From positions 1-30,390 of the forward strand of contig CAZOPF010000072.1 of NCBI GenBank assembly GCA_964581605.1: 30,390 nucleotides of DNA. Reading direction: 5' to 3'. Origin of the DNA: CAADGU01 sp964581605. Lineage in GTDB: Bacteria > Chloroflexota > Anaerolineae > Promineifilales > Promineifilaceae. The translations under genes and the position numbers were made by a program. Shown piece by piece: positions 1 through 8,319 of this stretch; positions within the stretch are counted from its first letter, which is position 1, and the number at the start of each line of letters is the position of its first letter. Under the pieces are notes generated by a model, which was not told the origin of the DNA, made no database searches, and worked only from the letters and a program-made list of their open reading frames with translations.

Positions 1-1989
1 TTTGGCGACTTTGACGTGTTCAGCGGCGTCAGCGGCAGCATCCCCCACGAAGGCAAAGTGGGGCTGGTTGGCCCCAACGGCGTGGGCAAAACCACCCTGC
101 TGCTCATCCTGGCCGGGTTAACGCCGCCGTCGGCGGGCACCGTCCACATTGCCAAAGGCACACGGTTGGGCTACCTGCCGCAGGAAGCGTCGCAAGCCTT
201 TGCCGGGCATGACAACACCGTGTACGAGGAACTGCTCACCGTCTTCGCCACCCTGCGCGCTGACGAAGCCCGGCTGCGCCAGATGGAGCAGCAAATGGCC
301 GACGGCGACCATTCGCCAGAGTTGTTGGCTGAATACAGCCAGTTGCAGGTGCAGTTTGAAGCGGCCGGGGGCTATGAATACGAATTGCGTATCAAACAAG
401 TGCTGACCGGCCTCGGTTTTGAGCTAGCGGAGTGGCCGATGCCCCTGGCGCACCTGAGCGGCGGCCAAAAGACGCGCCTGCTGTTGGGGCGGCTGCTGCT
501 GGAACAGCCCGATCTGCTCATCCTGGACGAGCCAACCAACCATCTGGACGTGCAGGCGGTAGAGTGGCTGGAGGGCACGCTGAAGCTGTGGCCGGGCGCA
601 CTGCTCATTGTCAGCCACGACCGCTACTTTCTGGACAACGTGGTCAACACCATCTGGGAAATGAGCCGCGTGGGGGTGCAGCATTATCGCGGCAACTATT
701 CCGCCTATGTGCAGCAGCGGCAGGCGCGTTGGGAAAAGCAGTTGCAAAATTATGCCGACTTCCGCCAGCACATTGAGAAAGAGATGGATTACATCCGGCG
801 CAACATCGCCGGGCAGCGGACGCAAATGGCGCAGGGCAAATTGAGCCGGTTGGCGCGGGAAGTGGCCGCCTACCGGGCCGGCGGGCTGGCGGCCATTGGC
901 GCATTGCAGAGCAAGGGGTGGATGCAGTTGACCAATGAACTGGATTTGAGCCGCATTGCTACGTCGGTGAGTGAGTTGCAGCAGCAGATTGGGGAGTTGG
1001 AGGCCCCGCAACGGCCGTCGCACCTCCATATGCGTCTGCAATCCAGCCATCGCAGCGGGGAACTGGTCTTGCGCACCAAAGGGCTGGCCGTAGGCTACCC
1101 CGGCAACCAGCTATTTGCCGCCGACGATATTGAACTACACCGGCAAGAAGTGGCGGCGTTGATTGGCCCCAACGGGTCGGGCAAGTCTACCTTCTTGAAG
1201 ACCGTCTTGGAGAAATTGCCGCCGCTGGCGGGCGAAATCAAACTGGGGGCCAGCCTCAGTCTGGCCTATTTTGCCCAGGCGCATGAGACGCTGCACCCCG
1301 AAAACACGGTGCTGGACGAACTGCTGAACCGGGAAAACATCCCCATCAGCGAAGCGCGGAATTACCTGGCGCTCTTTTTGTTCCGGGGGGATGATGTGTA
1401 TAAGCGCGTCAGTATGCTCAGCGGCGGCGAGCGCGGGCGGCTGTCGTTGGCGCTGCTGGCGCGGGAGCAGGCGAACTTTTTGCTGCTGGATGAGCCAACC
1501 AACCATCTGGACATCCCGGCGCAGGAGACGCTGCAAGAGGCGATGGCGCAGTACGGCGGCACGATTTTGATGGTGTCGCATGACCGGTATCTGGTGGACA
1601 GGCTGGCGACGCAGGTGTGGGAGGTCAGCGACAGCCACTTGCGCGTCTACCCCGGCAATTATCAGGCATACCTGGCGGCGCGGCAGCAGGAAAAAGAGGC
1701 GACGAAGGGGCCGGTTCAGACCATACGGCCGGTGGAAAAAGAAACAGAATCACCCCAAAACGGGGTGGCGTTGAGCAAAAATGAGCAGCGCCGTTTGCAG
1801 GAAACGGTGACGATGCTGGAACGCCACATCGAAATGGCGGAACAGGAGTTGCAGCGAACGGTGGCCGCTTTGCAGCAGGCGACAGAAGCGCAATCTTTTG
1901 ATAAGATACAAAGCCTGAGCGCCGCTTATGCGGAGGCAGAAGATAATTTGAACGCTCTGATGGCGCAGTGGGAGAAGTTACATGAGTAG
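1..1989 (+). CDS. ABC-F family ATP-binding protein, 5' end outside the window
   Basis: This is a soluble ABC-F ATPase with two nucleotide-binding domains and no membrane segment. Members act on the ribosome as translation factors or antibiotic-resistance proteins; which role applies here cannot be told. The frame is open from base 1 and already inside the first domain, so the start lies upstream; the GTG at 16 is internal. Domain 1 has Walker A GPNGVGKTT, signature LSGGQ and Walker B LLILDEPTNHLD. Domain 2 has GPNGSGKST, SGGERGR and LLLDEPTNHLD. A charged linker joins the domains, and the last 90 or so residues form an E/Q-rich coiled coil, as in Uup/YdiF-type proteins. The 3' end overlaps coaE by 8 bases, which suggests translational coupling. 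Confidence 0.95.
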   Translation, partial: FGDFDVFSGVSGSIPHEGKVGLVGPNGVGKTTLLLILAGLTPPSAGTVHIAKGTRLGYLPQEASQAFAGHDNTVYEELLTVFATLRADEARLRQMEQQMADGDHSPELLAEYSQLQVQFEAAGGYEYELRIKQVLTGLGFELAEWPMPLAHLSGGQKTRLLLGRLLLEQPDLLILDEPTNHLDVQAVEWLEGTLKLWPGALLIVSHDRYFLDNVVNTIWEMSRVGVQHYRGNYSAYVQQRQARWEKQLQNYADFRQHIEKEMDYIRRNIAGQRTQMAQGKLSRLAREVAAYRAGGLAAIGALQSKGWMQLTNELDLSRIATSVSELQQQIGELEAPQRPSHLHMRLQSSHRSGELVLRTKGLAVGYPGNQLFAADDIELHRQEVAALIGPNGSGKSTFLKTVLEKLPPLAGEIKLGASLSLAYFAQAHETLHPENTVLDELLNRENIPISEARNYLALFLFRGDDVYKRVSMLSGGERGRLSLALLAREQANFLLLDEPTNHLDIPAQETLQEAMAQYGGTILMVSHDRYLVDRLATQVWEVSDSHLRVYPGNYQAYLAARQQEKEATKGPVQTIRPVEKETESPQNGVALSKNEQRRLQETVTMLERHIEMAEQELQRTVAALQQATEAQSFDKIQSLSAAYAEAEDNLNALMAQWEKLHE

Positions 1990-3262
1990 TCAGGGGAAGA
2001 ACGACAAGCTGCAAAACGCCACCCATTATGACGGCAAGGTGATCATTGGCCTGACCGGGAATATCGCTACCGGTAAGTCGGCGGTGATGAGATTGGCGCG
2101 GGAGGCGGGGGCGCTGACCATTGATGCGGACAACATTGTGCATGAGTTGATGGATCGGGATAAGCCGTTGCAAGAGGCGATTGCGGCCGAGTTTACCTCG
2201 CGGGTGCGCAAGGCAGACGGCCGTATTGACCGCGATCTCCTGGGGCAGCTTGTGTTTGCGGACGCGGACCAGTTGGCGTTGTTGGAATCCATTGTGCATC
2301 CGGCCGTGCGCCGGGAAGTGGACAAACGTATTCTGGAAAGTGACGCCAGTTATGTGATGATTGAGGCGATTAAACTGCTGGAGGGAGACATGCCCCAGGC
2401 CTGCCATCAGGTGTGGGTGACGCGCTGTGACCGGCAAAAGCAGCTCGAACGGCTGCGGGTTTGCCGGGGTATGGAGACTTCGGCAGCGGCGAGCCGCATC
2501 AAGGCGCAGGGGGCGCAGGAGGAGAAGATCGCCTTTGCCGATGTGGTCATTGACACCAACGGGCTGATGCGTGATACGCAGGCGCAGTTTGAGGTGGCCT
2601 GGGGCCGTTTGCCGGTTCCGGGCCAGGCAGAAGCGAAGGCTCGCCTGGATATAACGCAAACGCCAGTAAGACGGCCGTTGCCCAAAACAGAAACAACGAC
2701 GACGCTAACGGAAACGGCCGTCGAACCCGAATCCACCAACGTAACCGACCTGACCCCGCTGGAAATGGGCGACGCGCCGGAAGATTTGCAGGTACGCCGG
2801 GCACGGCCGAATGACATCCCCTCCATTTTGCTGCTCATTCAACAGTTTAGTGGCGGGGCGATCAAAATGAAGCGGGCTGACGTATTGGCCGCACTGAGCG
2901 AACGTGGCTACTTCATCGGCCAGGTAGGATCAGAAATTACCACGGTGGTGGGCTGGAAGATTGACAGCCAGGTGGGGCGGGTGGAGGAAATTTATATTCA
3001 TCCGCCGGAGATGATCGGGGTGACGGGTACGGCCGTGATTCAGGAAATTCAAAAATCTGCCTACGGCCATCTGTGCCAGATCATCGTCGCCTTCATCCCC
3101 AACAGCGCGCCGGATGATCTGCGCCGCCTCTTTCTGGCGCATGGCTACGCCCCCATGGAACGCAGCGAAATGGCGAACAACTGGAAAGAGGCCATTGACG
3201 AATCCCAGCCGGAAGATAGCACCTATCTGGTGAAGGTTTTGTTGGATACGCGGTTGAAGTAA
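1982..3262 (+). CDS. coaE: Dephospho-CoA kinase fused to a GNAT-like domain
   Basis: The N-terminal 200 residues are dephospho-CoA kinase, the last step of CoA synthesis (ATP phosphorylates the ribose 3'-OH). The P-loop GNIATGKS is at residues 26-33, followed by the family's DADNIVHEL and HPAVRREV segments. CoaE proteins are usually about 200 residues, but this one has 426. A T/P/E-rich linker (about 218-262) leads to an acetyltransferase-like domain (about 265-420) that opens with LQVRRARPNDIPSIL and contains VEEIYIHPPEMIGVTG, which resembles a GNAT core whose acetyl-CoA loop is not canonical. The ATG overlaps the upstream ABC-F stop. The linker carries two ACGGCCGT octamers. The fusion places a CoA-making and a putative CoA-using domain on one chain. 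The kinase call is firm; the second domain is inferred from fold-like features. Confidence 0.9.
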   Translation: MSSQGKNDKLQNATHYDGKVIIGLTGNIATGKSAVMRLAREAGALTIDADNIVHELMDRDKPLQEAIAAEFTSRVRKADGRIDRDLLGQLVFADADQLALLESIVHPAVRREVDKRILESDASYVMIEAIKLLEGDMPQACHQVWVTRCDRQKQLERLRVCRGMETSAAASRIKAQGAQEEKIAFADVVIDTNGLMRDTQAQFEVAWGRLPVPGQAEAKARLDITQTPVRRPLPKTETTTTLTETAVEPESTNVTDLTPLEMGDAPEDLQVRRARPNDIPSILLLIQQFSGGAIKMKRADVLAALSERGYFIGQVGSEITTVVGWKIDSQVGRVEEIYIHPPEMIGVTGTAVIQEIQKSAYGHLCQIIVAFIPNSAPDDLRRLFLAHGYAPMERSEMANNWKEAIDESQPEDSTYLVKVLLDTRLK

Positions 3263-3264
3263 CC

Positions 3265-3318
3265 GTGATGCGTGATGCGTGAAACTCTTTTGGTCACGCA
3301 TCACGCATCACGTATCAC
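3265..3318. repeat. Intergenic inverted repeat, GTGATGC-unit type
   Basis: The 18-base left arm at 3265-3282 (units of GTGATGC) is perfectly complementary to 3294-3311, and a further degenerate unit follows to 3318. It fills the coaE-to-small-membrane-gene gap. The hairpin is not followed by a T-run, so it is not a standard terminator. Confidence 0.9.
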
Positions 3319-3320
3319 AT

Positions 3321-3581
3321 ATGGATAATAAAATGAACAGTCTAAAAACATGGATACTCAAACACCCCAACCTCTCTGCCTGGTTTGTGCTGGCGTTGGG
3401 CATGGTGCTGCTGCTGGTGTATGAGGCGCGGGATGTGGGGCTGCAAGCCAGCCAATGGTTCTGGCTGGTGGTGATTACGGTACTCGTGGCCGGGGCCTGC
3501 ATCTGGATTATTAGTTGGGGGGATGATGATGAGACGGCCGTAGCCGAAATAACGGCGGATAAGCCAGCCGAAGAAGTGTAA
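3321..3581 (+). CDS. Small two-helix membrane protein, unknown function
   Basis: This is an 86-residue protein of no recognised family. Two hydrophobic segments stand out, SAWFVLALGMVLLLVY and WFWLVVITVLVAGACIWII, followed by an acidic C-terminal tail (GDDDETAVAEITADKPAEEV) that would be cytosolic or periplasmic depending on topology. The frame extends upstream to 3279, but those codons translate the intergenic inverted repeat, so ATG 3321 (or 3333) is the better start. It sits between coaE and a membrane protease on the same strand and may share their transcript. No catalytic residues are evident. Confidence 0.65.
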   Translation: MDNKMNSLKTWILKHPNLSAWFVLALGMVLLLVYEARDVGLQASQWFWLVVITVLVAGACIWIISWGDDDETAVAEITADKPAEEV

Positions 3582-3589
3582 AAAGTATG

Positions 3590-3650
3590 CAGGTTGCAAG
3601 TGGCAAGTCATTACCTGCCACCTGCAACTTGCAACCTGCTACCTGCCACC
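3590..3650. repeat. Intergenic inverted repeat, GGCAAGT/TTGCAACCTG type
   Basis: The left arm carries CAGGTTGCAAGTGGCAAG and the right arm holds several units of ACCTGCCACCTGCAACTTGC. Pairing is imperfect, with more units on the right. The same unit family recurs at 13309 and 17972. It lies directly upstream of the protease start and is open in the protease frame. Confidence 0.85.
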
Positions 3651-3655
3651 CCCTC

Positions 3656-4786
3656 ATGCCCGTTTCCCCTTACATGCCGGAAAAACCGGCAGTCTCGTTG
3701 GATAAAGTCCAGGCGATGCGCAGCGGTATGGCCGATTGGTTTACCGTGCTGCATACCGGATTGGATGAGCCGTTTCGGGGGGCGGTGCAGTTTCACGGCC
3801 GTTTTGTGCAAGATTCCGCCGACTGTTTTGCCGACATCCGCGCCCTCTTTGCCGTGCATGGTTTCACACCCTATGTGCGCCGGGAGGAGGACGGCCGTAT
3901 CGTCATCACGGCCGAACCGGGCGTTATGCGCACGACTCCTTCGGACTGGCGCATCAATGCGCTGCTTTTTGCTCTGACTGTGTTCTCCACCATGTTTACC
4001 GGGGCGCTGTTTTTTGAATCAGACACGCTACAACAAGGGGTGGAAATCTGGCGGGGCTGGCCCTATTGCCTGTGCATCATGCTCATCCTGGGGGCACATG
4101 AGATGGGGCATTATTTTGCGGCGCGGTATCATGGCACGGCCGTGACCCTGCCCTACTTCATCCCCTTCATCCCCCCCATCGGCACCATGGGCGCCGTCAT
4201 TCGCCTGAAAGCGCCGCTGCCGAATAAGCGCGTATTGCTGGACGTGGGCGCGGCCGGACCGCTGGCTGGCCTGCTTTTTGCCATTCCCATTCTGTTTTAT
4301 GGCCTGTACACCTCAGACATTGGTGTCGTGGTGAATGGTGTCCCCATCGAAGGCAATTCCATCCTCTACTACCTGGCCAAATACATCACCTTCGGCCAGT
4401 TTTTGCCCAACGCCACCTACGACGTGTACTTGAATCAGGTAGCCTGGGCCGGCTGGGTGGGCTTGCTGGTGACGGCACTCAACCTGATGCCCGTGGGCCA
4501 GCTTGACGGCGGGCACATCACCTATGCCCTTTTGGGCGAGAAGTCGAACAAATTTTATCTGCCGGTGATGATTATTCTGGCGCTGTTAGCCATTCTTTCC
4601 ATGTTAAGCGGCGGCGTCCTCACCTGGGTGGTGTGGCTCATTCTGCTTTACTTCTTTGGCCGCCTGCACGCTGAACCATTGGATGATGTGACACCGCTAG
4701 ACCCTCCGCGCCGGGTGGTTGCCATTTTCAGCATGGTGATGTTTTTGTTAGTTTTTGTGCCTTTACCTTTTTATATAATTGGCTGA
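3656..4786 (+). CDS. Site-2 protease family (M50) intramembrane metalloprotease
   Basis: This is a 376-residue multi-pass membrane zinc protease of the S2P/M50 class, which cleaves substrates within the membrane, often anti-sigma factors or regulators. The zinc motif HEMGH is at residues 148-152 and the third ligand motif LNLMPVGQLDGGH at about 275-287. A soluble N-terminal domain of about 95 residues precedes the first helix, as in cyanobacterial and plastid EGY-like members, and there are six or so further hydrophobic segments. The frame is open back to 3587, but those residues translate the repeat at 3590-3650. ATG 3656 is chosen, with 3674 an alternative. No substrate gene is evident nearby; the next gene is a sensor kinase. 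The family call is firm and the substrate unknown. Confidence 0.92.
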   Translation: MPVSPYMPEKPAVSLDKVQAMRSGMADWFTVLHTGLDEPFRGAVQFHGRFVQDSADCFADIRALFAVHGFTPYVRREEDGRIVITAEPGVMRTTPSDWRINALLFALTVFSTMFTGALFFESDTLQQGVEIWRGWPYCLCIMLILGAHEMGHYFAARYHGTAVTLPYFIPFIPPIGTMGAVIRLKAPLPNKRVLLDVGAAGPLAGLLFAIPILFYGLYTSDIGVVVNGVPIEGNSILYYLAKYITFGQFLPNATYDVYLNQVAWAGWVGLLVTALNLMPVGQLDGGHITYALLGEKSNKFYLPVMIILALLAILSMLSGGVLTWVVWLILLYFFGRLHAEPLDDVTPLDPPRRVVAIFSMVMFLLVFVPLPFYIIG

Positions 4787-4816
4787 CAAATGGTGATAGC
4801 CTGAATGAGGCCATTG

Positions 4817-4888
4817 CCAGCCGCCTGGATGCCTGAGAAGTGACAGGGCTGGAGAAAACCGCCAGGATGGATGAGCTTTCAGGCGGTT
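4817..4888. other. Two short hairpins between protease and kinase genes
   Basis: CCAGCC (4817-4822) pairs with GGCTGG (4847-4852), and AACCGCC (4857-4863) pairs with GGCGGTT (4882-4888). No T-run follows, so termination is uncertain; a read-through or leader structure is equally possible. Confidence 0.35.
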
Positions 4889-4932
4889 GCTGACAGGACA
4901 AGCTATTGGACACGGCCGTTTCACCTCCTTTG

Positions 4933-7900
4933 ATGCCTTCCACCTCCCTATTACCTGATGCTGCCCTCAGAAAGCAGGAACAGTATATGAGCCTGCTCAA
5001 TCATATCATCAACGAGGCCGCCTCTATCCTGGACTTTCAACAAATGCTGCAATCGGTGGCGCATAACCTGCGGCGGCTGTTGCTGGCTGATGGTTGTTAT
5101 ATCACCGCCTGGGATCCCGCACGCCAGGAAATTGCGCCCTTAGCTGCCGCCGGATTGCACCAGGAGATATATATATCTTTGCCGCCATTGCCAGACAAAG
5201 ACACATTCACAACGGCCGTATTGCAACAAGAGCAGGTCATCGCTGTGCCCGATGCTCGCACCTCACCCTACCGTCAGGCGCGGGTGGTTACACGGTTGCA
5301 GGGTGTTGGCCTGCTGGGAATTCCGCTCATTGCCCTGGGGCAAAGAATGGGTGTTGCCATCCTGACTTTTGCCCAACCGCATCCATTTACGGTAGAAGAA
5401 ATTTATTGGGCGGAGCAGGCAGCCGCCCCCATCGCCCTGGCAGTAGCCAGAGCCAGGTTATTATTCCAGGAACAGGAACAACGCGCTCTCTTTGAAGCGC
5501 TGCATGAAACTGGCATCAGCATCAACGAGACACTTGATTTTGACCAGCTTCTGGATCGAATTTTGGCGCAGATCGTCCGGGTGGTGCCCTATGATTCAGC
5601 CAATATCATGGTTGTGGAAAACGGCCGTGTGCGTGTGCTGCGCCATCATGGGTATGAAACCACAAACCCTGCCCTGGCTAAAAAATTCGAGTCGCTTGTG
5701 TTTGACCTGCCCTCCACCTACACCTTCCACCAAATTGTGCAAACCAGGCAGCCCTTTCTGGTTGCCAATACCGCCCATTTCCCCCAATGGGTTGGCAAGC
5801 GCAAAGGCCACATTCGCTCCTGGCTGGGCGCCCCCGTCATCATTGGCGGACGGGTGGCGGCGATTATTGGCGTGGACAAGATGGAGCCAGAATTTTATCG
5901 CCCTGAACATGCGGCCCGCCTTACCCTTTTTGCCGATCAGGTGGCGTTGGCCTGGCACAATGCCGAATTGCATAAGGCCGCCCAACGCCAGCTTGAAGAG
6001 TTATCTACCTTGCAATTGCTGGCGCAAGCGGCCGTTTATGCCGTTGACGAAGATGATTTGTTTGCCAGAGCCACCCAGATTATTGGCGATACCCTCTATC
6101 CCCATAACTTTGGCATATTGCTGCTGGATGAAACGGCCGAGACCCTCCATCCACACCCTTCCTACCGTATGCGCGGACGGCAATACCCCCATCTTTCCTT
6201 TGCGATCAGCCAGGGGATTGTGGGGCGGGTTGTGTACACAAGCAAACCATATCGCTGTGCTGATGTGCGGCAAGACCCTTTCTATATGCAAATTGACCCG
6301 GATACACGCTCTGAATTATGCGTTCCGGTTTTTGCGGGTACCCGCCTCATCGGCGTTATCAATACAGAAAGCAACAAAGTTGGCGGCTTTTCGGAAAGTG
6401 ATGAGTATTTGCTGTCTACGTTGGCACGCCAGCTTGGGGTGGCACTGGAAAAGTTGCGCCTCTTTGCCGAAATCCAGCGCCAGAGTGAAGAAATCCGGCT
6501 ATGGGCACACCGGTTGACACTGTTGCAAAATCTCAACCGCCGCCTGGCCGGCCTGGTAGAAGTCCGCAAAATATGCCAGACCTGCGCCGCGTATCTGGTG
6601 GAAAAATTCCATTTTCTTAGCGTCTCTGTTCATCGGGTTGATGCCCAGGCCCAAGAATTGATCTGTGAAGCGATAGAGGGGCCGAATCAGGAATTGATCC
6701 CATTGGGCGTATACAGGCAAAAGATAGGGCAGGGTCTCATTGGGTTGGCGGCCCAAACTGGTAAGACGCTGGTGGTGAATGATACGGCCGCTCACCCACA
6801 TTTTATCCCATCACCCCGCCTATCTGTTAATTCTGAACTGGCTTTGCCTTTGCACCAAAGCGGCCATTTAATTGGCGTGCTCAATGTAGACAGTGTGCAA
6901 AAAGATGCCTTTACTGAAACCGATGTGACGATTTTGACCATTGCCGCTGATCAATTAGCGGCCGCTTTGGAACGCGCCCATCTGTTTGAGCAGATCAGCC
7001 AACGAGCGGCCCGTTTTGAGGCCTTATCTACCCTCTCAGCCGAACTCCGTGTTGCTCAAACTATCGAGGAGATGTTGCCGACCATTTTGTGGCGGGCAAT
7101 GAGTGTGGTAGGCGGCTCTTTTGGCAGTTTGTATCTCAAAGAAGAAAACAGCGATGACATGGTAGCCCGCTGTGTTTTCCCGCCTAACCCGGAGATGTTA
7201 GGGCGGCGTTTTCAAGAGGGCGAAGGCGTTGTGGGGCATATTGCGGCCACCGGTGAGATTTACACCGTAGAGGATATTGCTCAAAGCCAGCTGGCACGCT
7301 TTTATGAAAAAGAAAAGCAAATGGTAGATAGGCAGCAGATCCGTAGTGGCATTGGCCTGCCCTTACGTGCCCAGGAGCGGATCATTGGGGTGATGTATAT
7401 CAGCCTGGCCGAGATACACACCTTTACGGCCGAAGAGGTTGATTTTCTGGTAGCCATTTCTGAAACAGCCGGTGGTGCGTTGGACCGTATGTTGGTGCTG
7501 CAAACACTTGAAGATCGGGTACTTGAACGTACCCGTGAACTGGCAGTTGCGAATGAACAGTTGAAAGAACTGGATCGGCTAAAATCCCGCTTCATTTCTG
7601 AAGTCTCCCATGAGCTGCGCACGCCGATTACCAATTTGAGCCTCTATCTGGATTTGCTGACGCAGAGCAAACCAGAAAGGCAGGCGTATTATATGGGCGT
7701 GCTGCGGCGGCAAACCGACCGGCTGGCACAGTTGATTGAAGACATCCTGAGCCTGTCGCGGCTGGAATTGGGCCGGGAAAAAATCAAGTTACGGCCGTTA
7801 GATTTGAATGAGCTGGCCCATACGGCCGTCTCCACTATATCACCCCGTATCGCGGAAGCAGGACTCACCCTCACCCGCAAATTCCAACCTGACCTGCCTA

Positions 7901-8259
7901 TGATTAACGGAGAACCAAACCAGCTCTCGCTTCTGGTTGCCCACCTGCTCAACAATGCCATTCAATTTACCGCTGCCGGCAGTGTGGCTGTGCGCACCGG
8001 GTGTAATGAAGCGGGCACGGCCGTTTATTTGCAAGTGATGGATACCGGGCCAGGCATTGACCCCACCGACCTGGGCCACCTCTTTGATCGTTTCTATCGC
8101 GGCCAACAGGCCAGCCAATCCAATATCCCCGGTACGGGTCTGGGGTTGGCGATTGTCAAAGAAGTGGTAGATTTACACGGTGGCGAGATTCAAGTAGAAA
8201 GTGTAGAAGGCAAAGGTGCCACATTTACCGTGTGGCTACCTGTGGTCGGTAATTCGTAA
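4933..8259 (+). CDS. Soluble sensor histidine kinase with five GAF domains
   Basis: This is a long cytosolic hybrid-free histidine kinase of about 1108 residues. It has about five consecutive GAF-type domains (roughly residues 20-180, 190-350, 360-510, 535-680 and 695-855), a coiled-coil linker, then HisKA and HATPase_c. The phospho-acceptor His is residue 893 in SHELRTPITN. The ATP-binding boxes are LLNNAIQFTA (N), DTGPGID (G1) and GTGLGLAIV (G2). No transmembrane segment or receiver domain is present, and no response regulator gene adjoins, so it probably senses cytosolic ligands and signals to an unlinked partner. The start is uncertain: TTG 4906, ATG 4933 and ATG 4987 are all in frame, and 4987 has a weak purine-rich site before it. 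The last three codons and the stop fall in a repeat-like sequence. Confidence 0.92.
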   Translation: MPSTSLLPDAALRKQEQYMSLLNHIINEAASILDFQQMLQSVAHNLRRLLLADGCYITAWDPARQEIAPLAAAGLHQEIYISLPPLPDKDTFTTAVLQQEQVIAVPDARTSPYRQARVVTRLQGVGLLGIPLIALGQRMGVAILTFAQPHPFTVEEIYWAEQAAAPIALAVARARLLFQEQEQRALFEALHETGISINETLDFDQLLDRILAQIVRVVPYDSANIMVVENGRVRVLRHHGYETTNPALAKKFESLVFDLPSTYTFHQIVQTRQPFLVANTAHFPQWVGKRKGHIRSWLGAPVIIGGRVAAIIGVDKMEPEFYRPEHAARLTLFADQVALAWHNAELHKAAQRQLEELSTLQLLAQAAVYAVDEDDLFARATQIIGDTLYPHNFGILLLDETAETLHPHPSYRMRGRQYPHLSFAISQGIVGRVVYTSKPYRCADVRQDPFYMQIDPDTRSELCVPVFAGTRLIGVINTESNKVGGFSESDEYLLSTLARQLGVALEKLRLFAEIQRQSEEIRLWAHRLTLLQNLNRRLAGLVEVRKICQTCAAYLVEKFHFLSVSVHRVDAQAQELICEAIEGPNQELIPLGVYRQKIGQGLIGLAAQTGKTLVVNDTAAHPHFIPSPRLSVNSELALPLHQSGHLIGVLNVDSVQKDAFTETDVTILTIAADQLAAALERAHLFEQISQRAARFEALSTLSAELRVAQTIEEMLPTILWRAMSVVGGSFGSLYLKEENSDDMVARCVFPPNPEMLGRRFQEGEGVVGHIAATGEIYTVEDIAQSQLARFYEKEKQMVDRQQIRSGIGLPLRAQERIIGVMYISLAEIHTFTAEEVDFLVAISETAGGALDRMLVLQTLEDRVLERTRELAVANEQLKELDRLKSRFISEVSHELRTPITNLSLYLDLLTQSKPERQAYYMGVLRRQTDRLAQLIEDILSLSRLELGREKIKLRPLDLNELAHTAVSTISPRIAEAGLTLTRKFQPDLPMINGEPNQLSLLVAHLLNNAIQFTAAGSVAVRTGCNEAGTAVYLQVMDTGPGIDPTDLGHLFDRFYRGQQASQSNIPGTGLGLAIVKEVVDLHGGEIQVESVEGKGATFTVWLPVVGNS

Positions 8260-8298
8260 TCGGTTCACGCATGACAGCTTACCCATGACGGCTCACGA
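8249..8298. repeat. Degenerate short-unit repeat at the kinase 3' end
   Basis: GTAATTCGTAATCGG overlaps the kinase stop and resembles the GTAATCGG units at 23515. Two 14-base near copies follow (CATGACAGCTTAC and CATGACGGCTCAC). It belongs to the same style as the other intergenic repeats but is not a clear inverted repeat. Confidence 0.45.
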
Positions 8299-8319
8299 AA
8301 TAAGAAATAAGAGGAAACG

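Noticed and set aside
424..1050. Long reading frames antisense to the ABC-F and many other genes
   Set aside because: They are mirror frames of GC-rich coding sequence, with low-complexity His/Arg/Pro content and no motifs.
3279..3320. Upstream in-frame starts at 3279, 3587, 14321, 18808, 25358 and 28997
   Set aside because: The added N-terminal residues translate intergenic repeats and precede normal family starts with better or equal ribosome sites.
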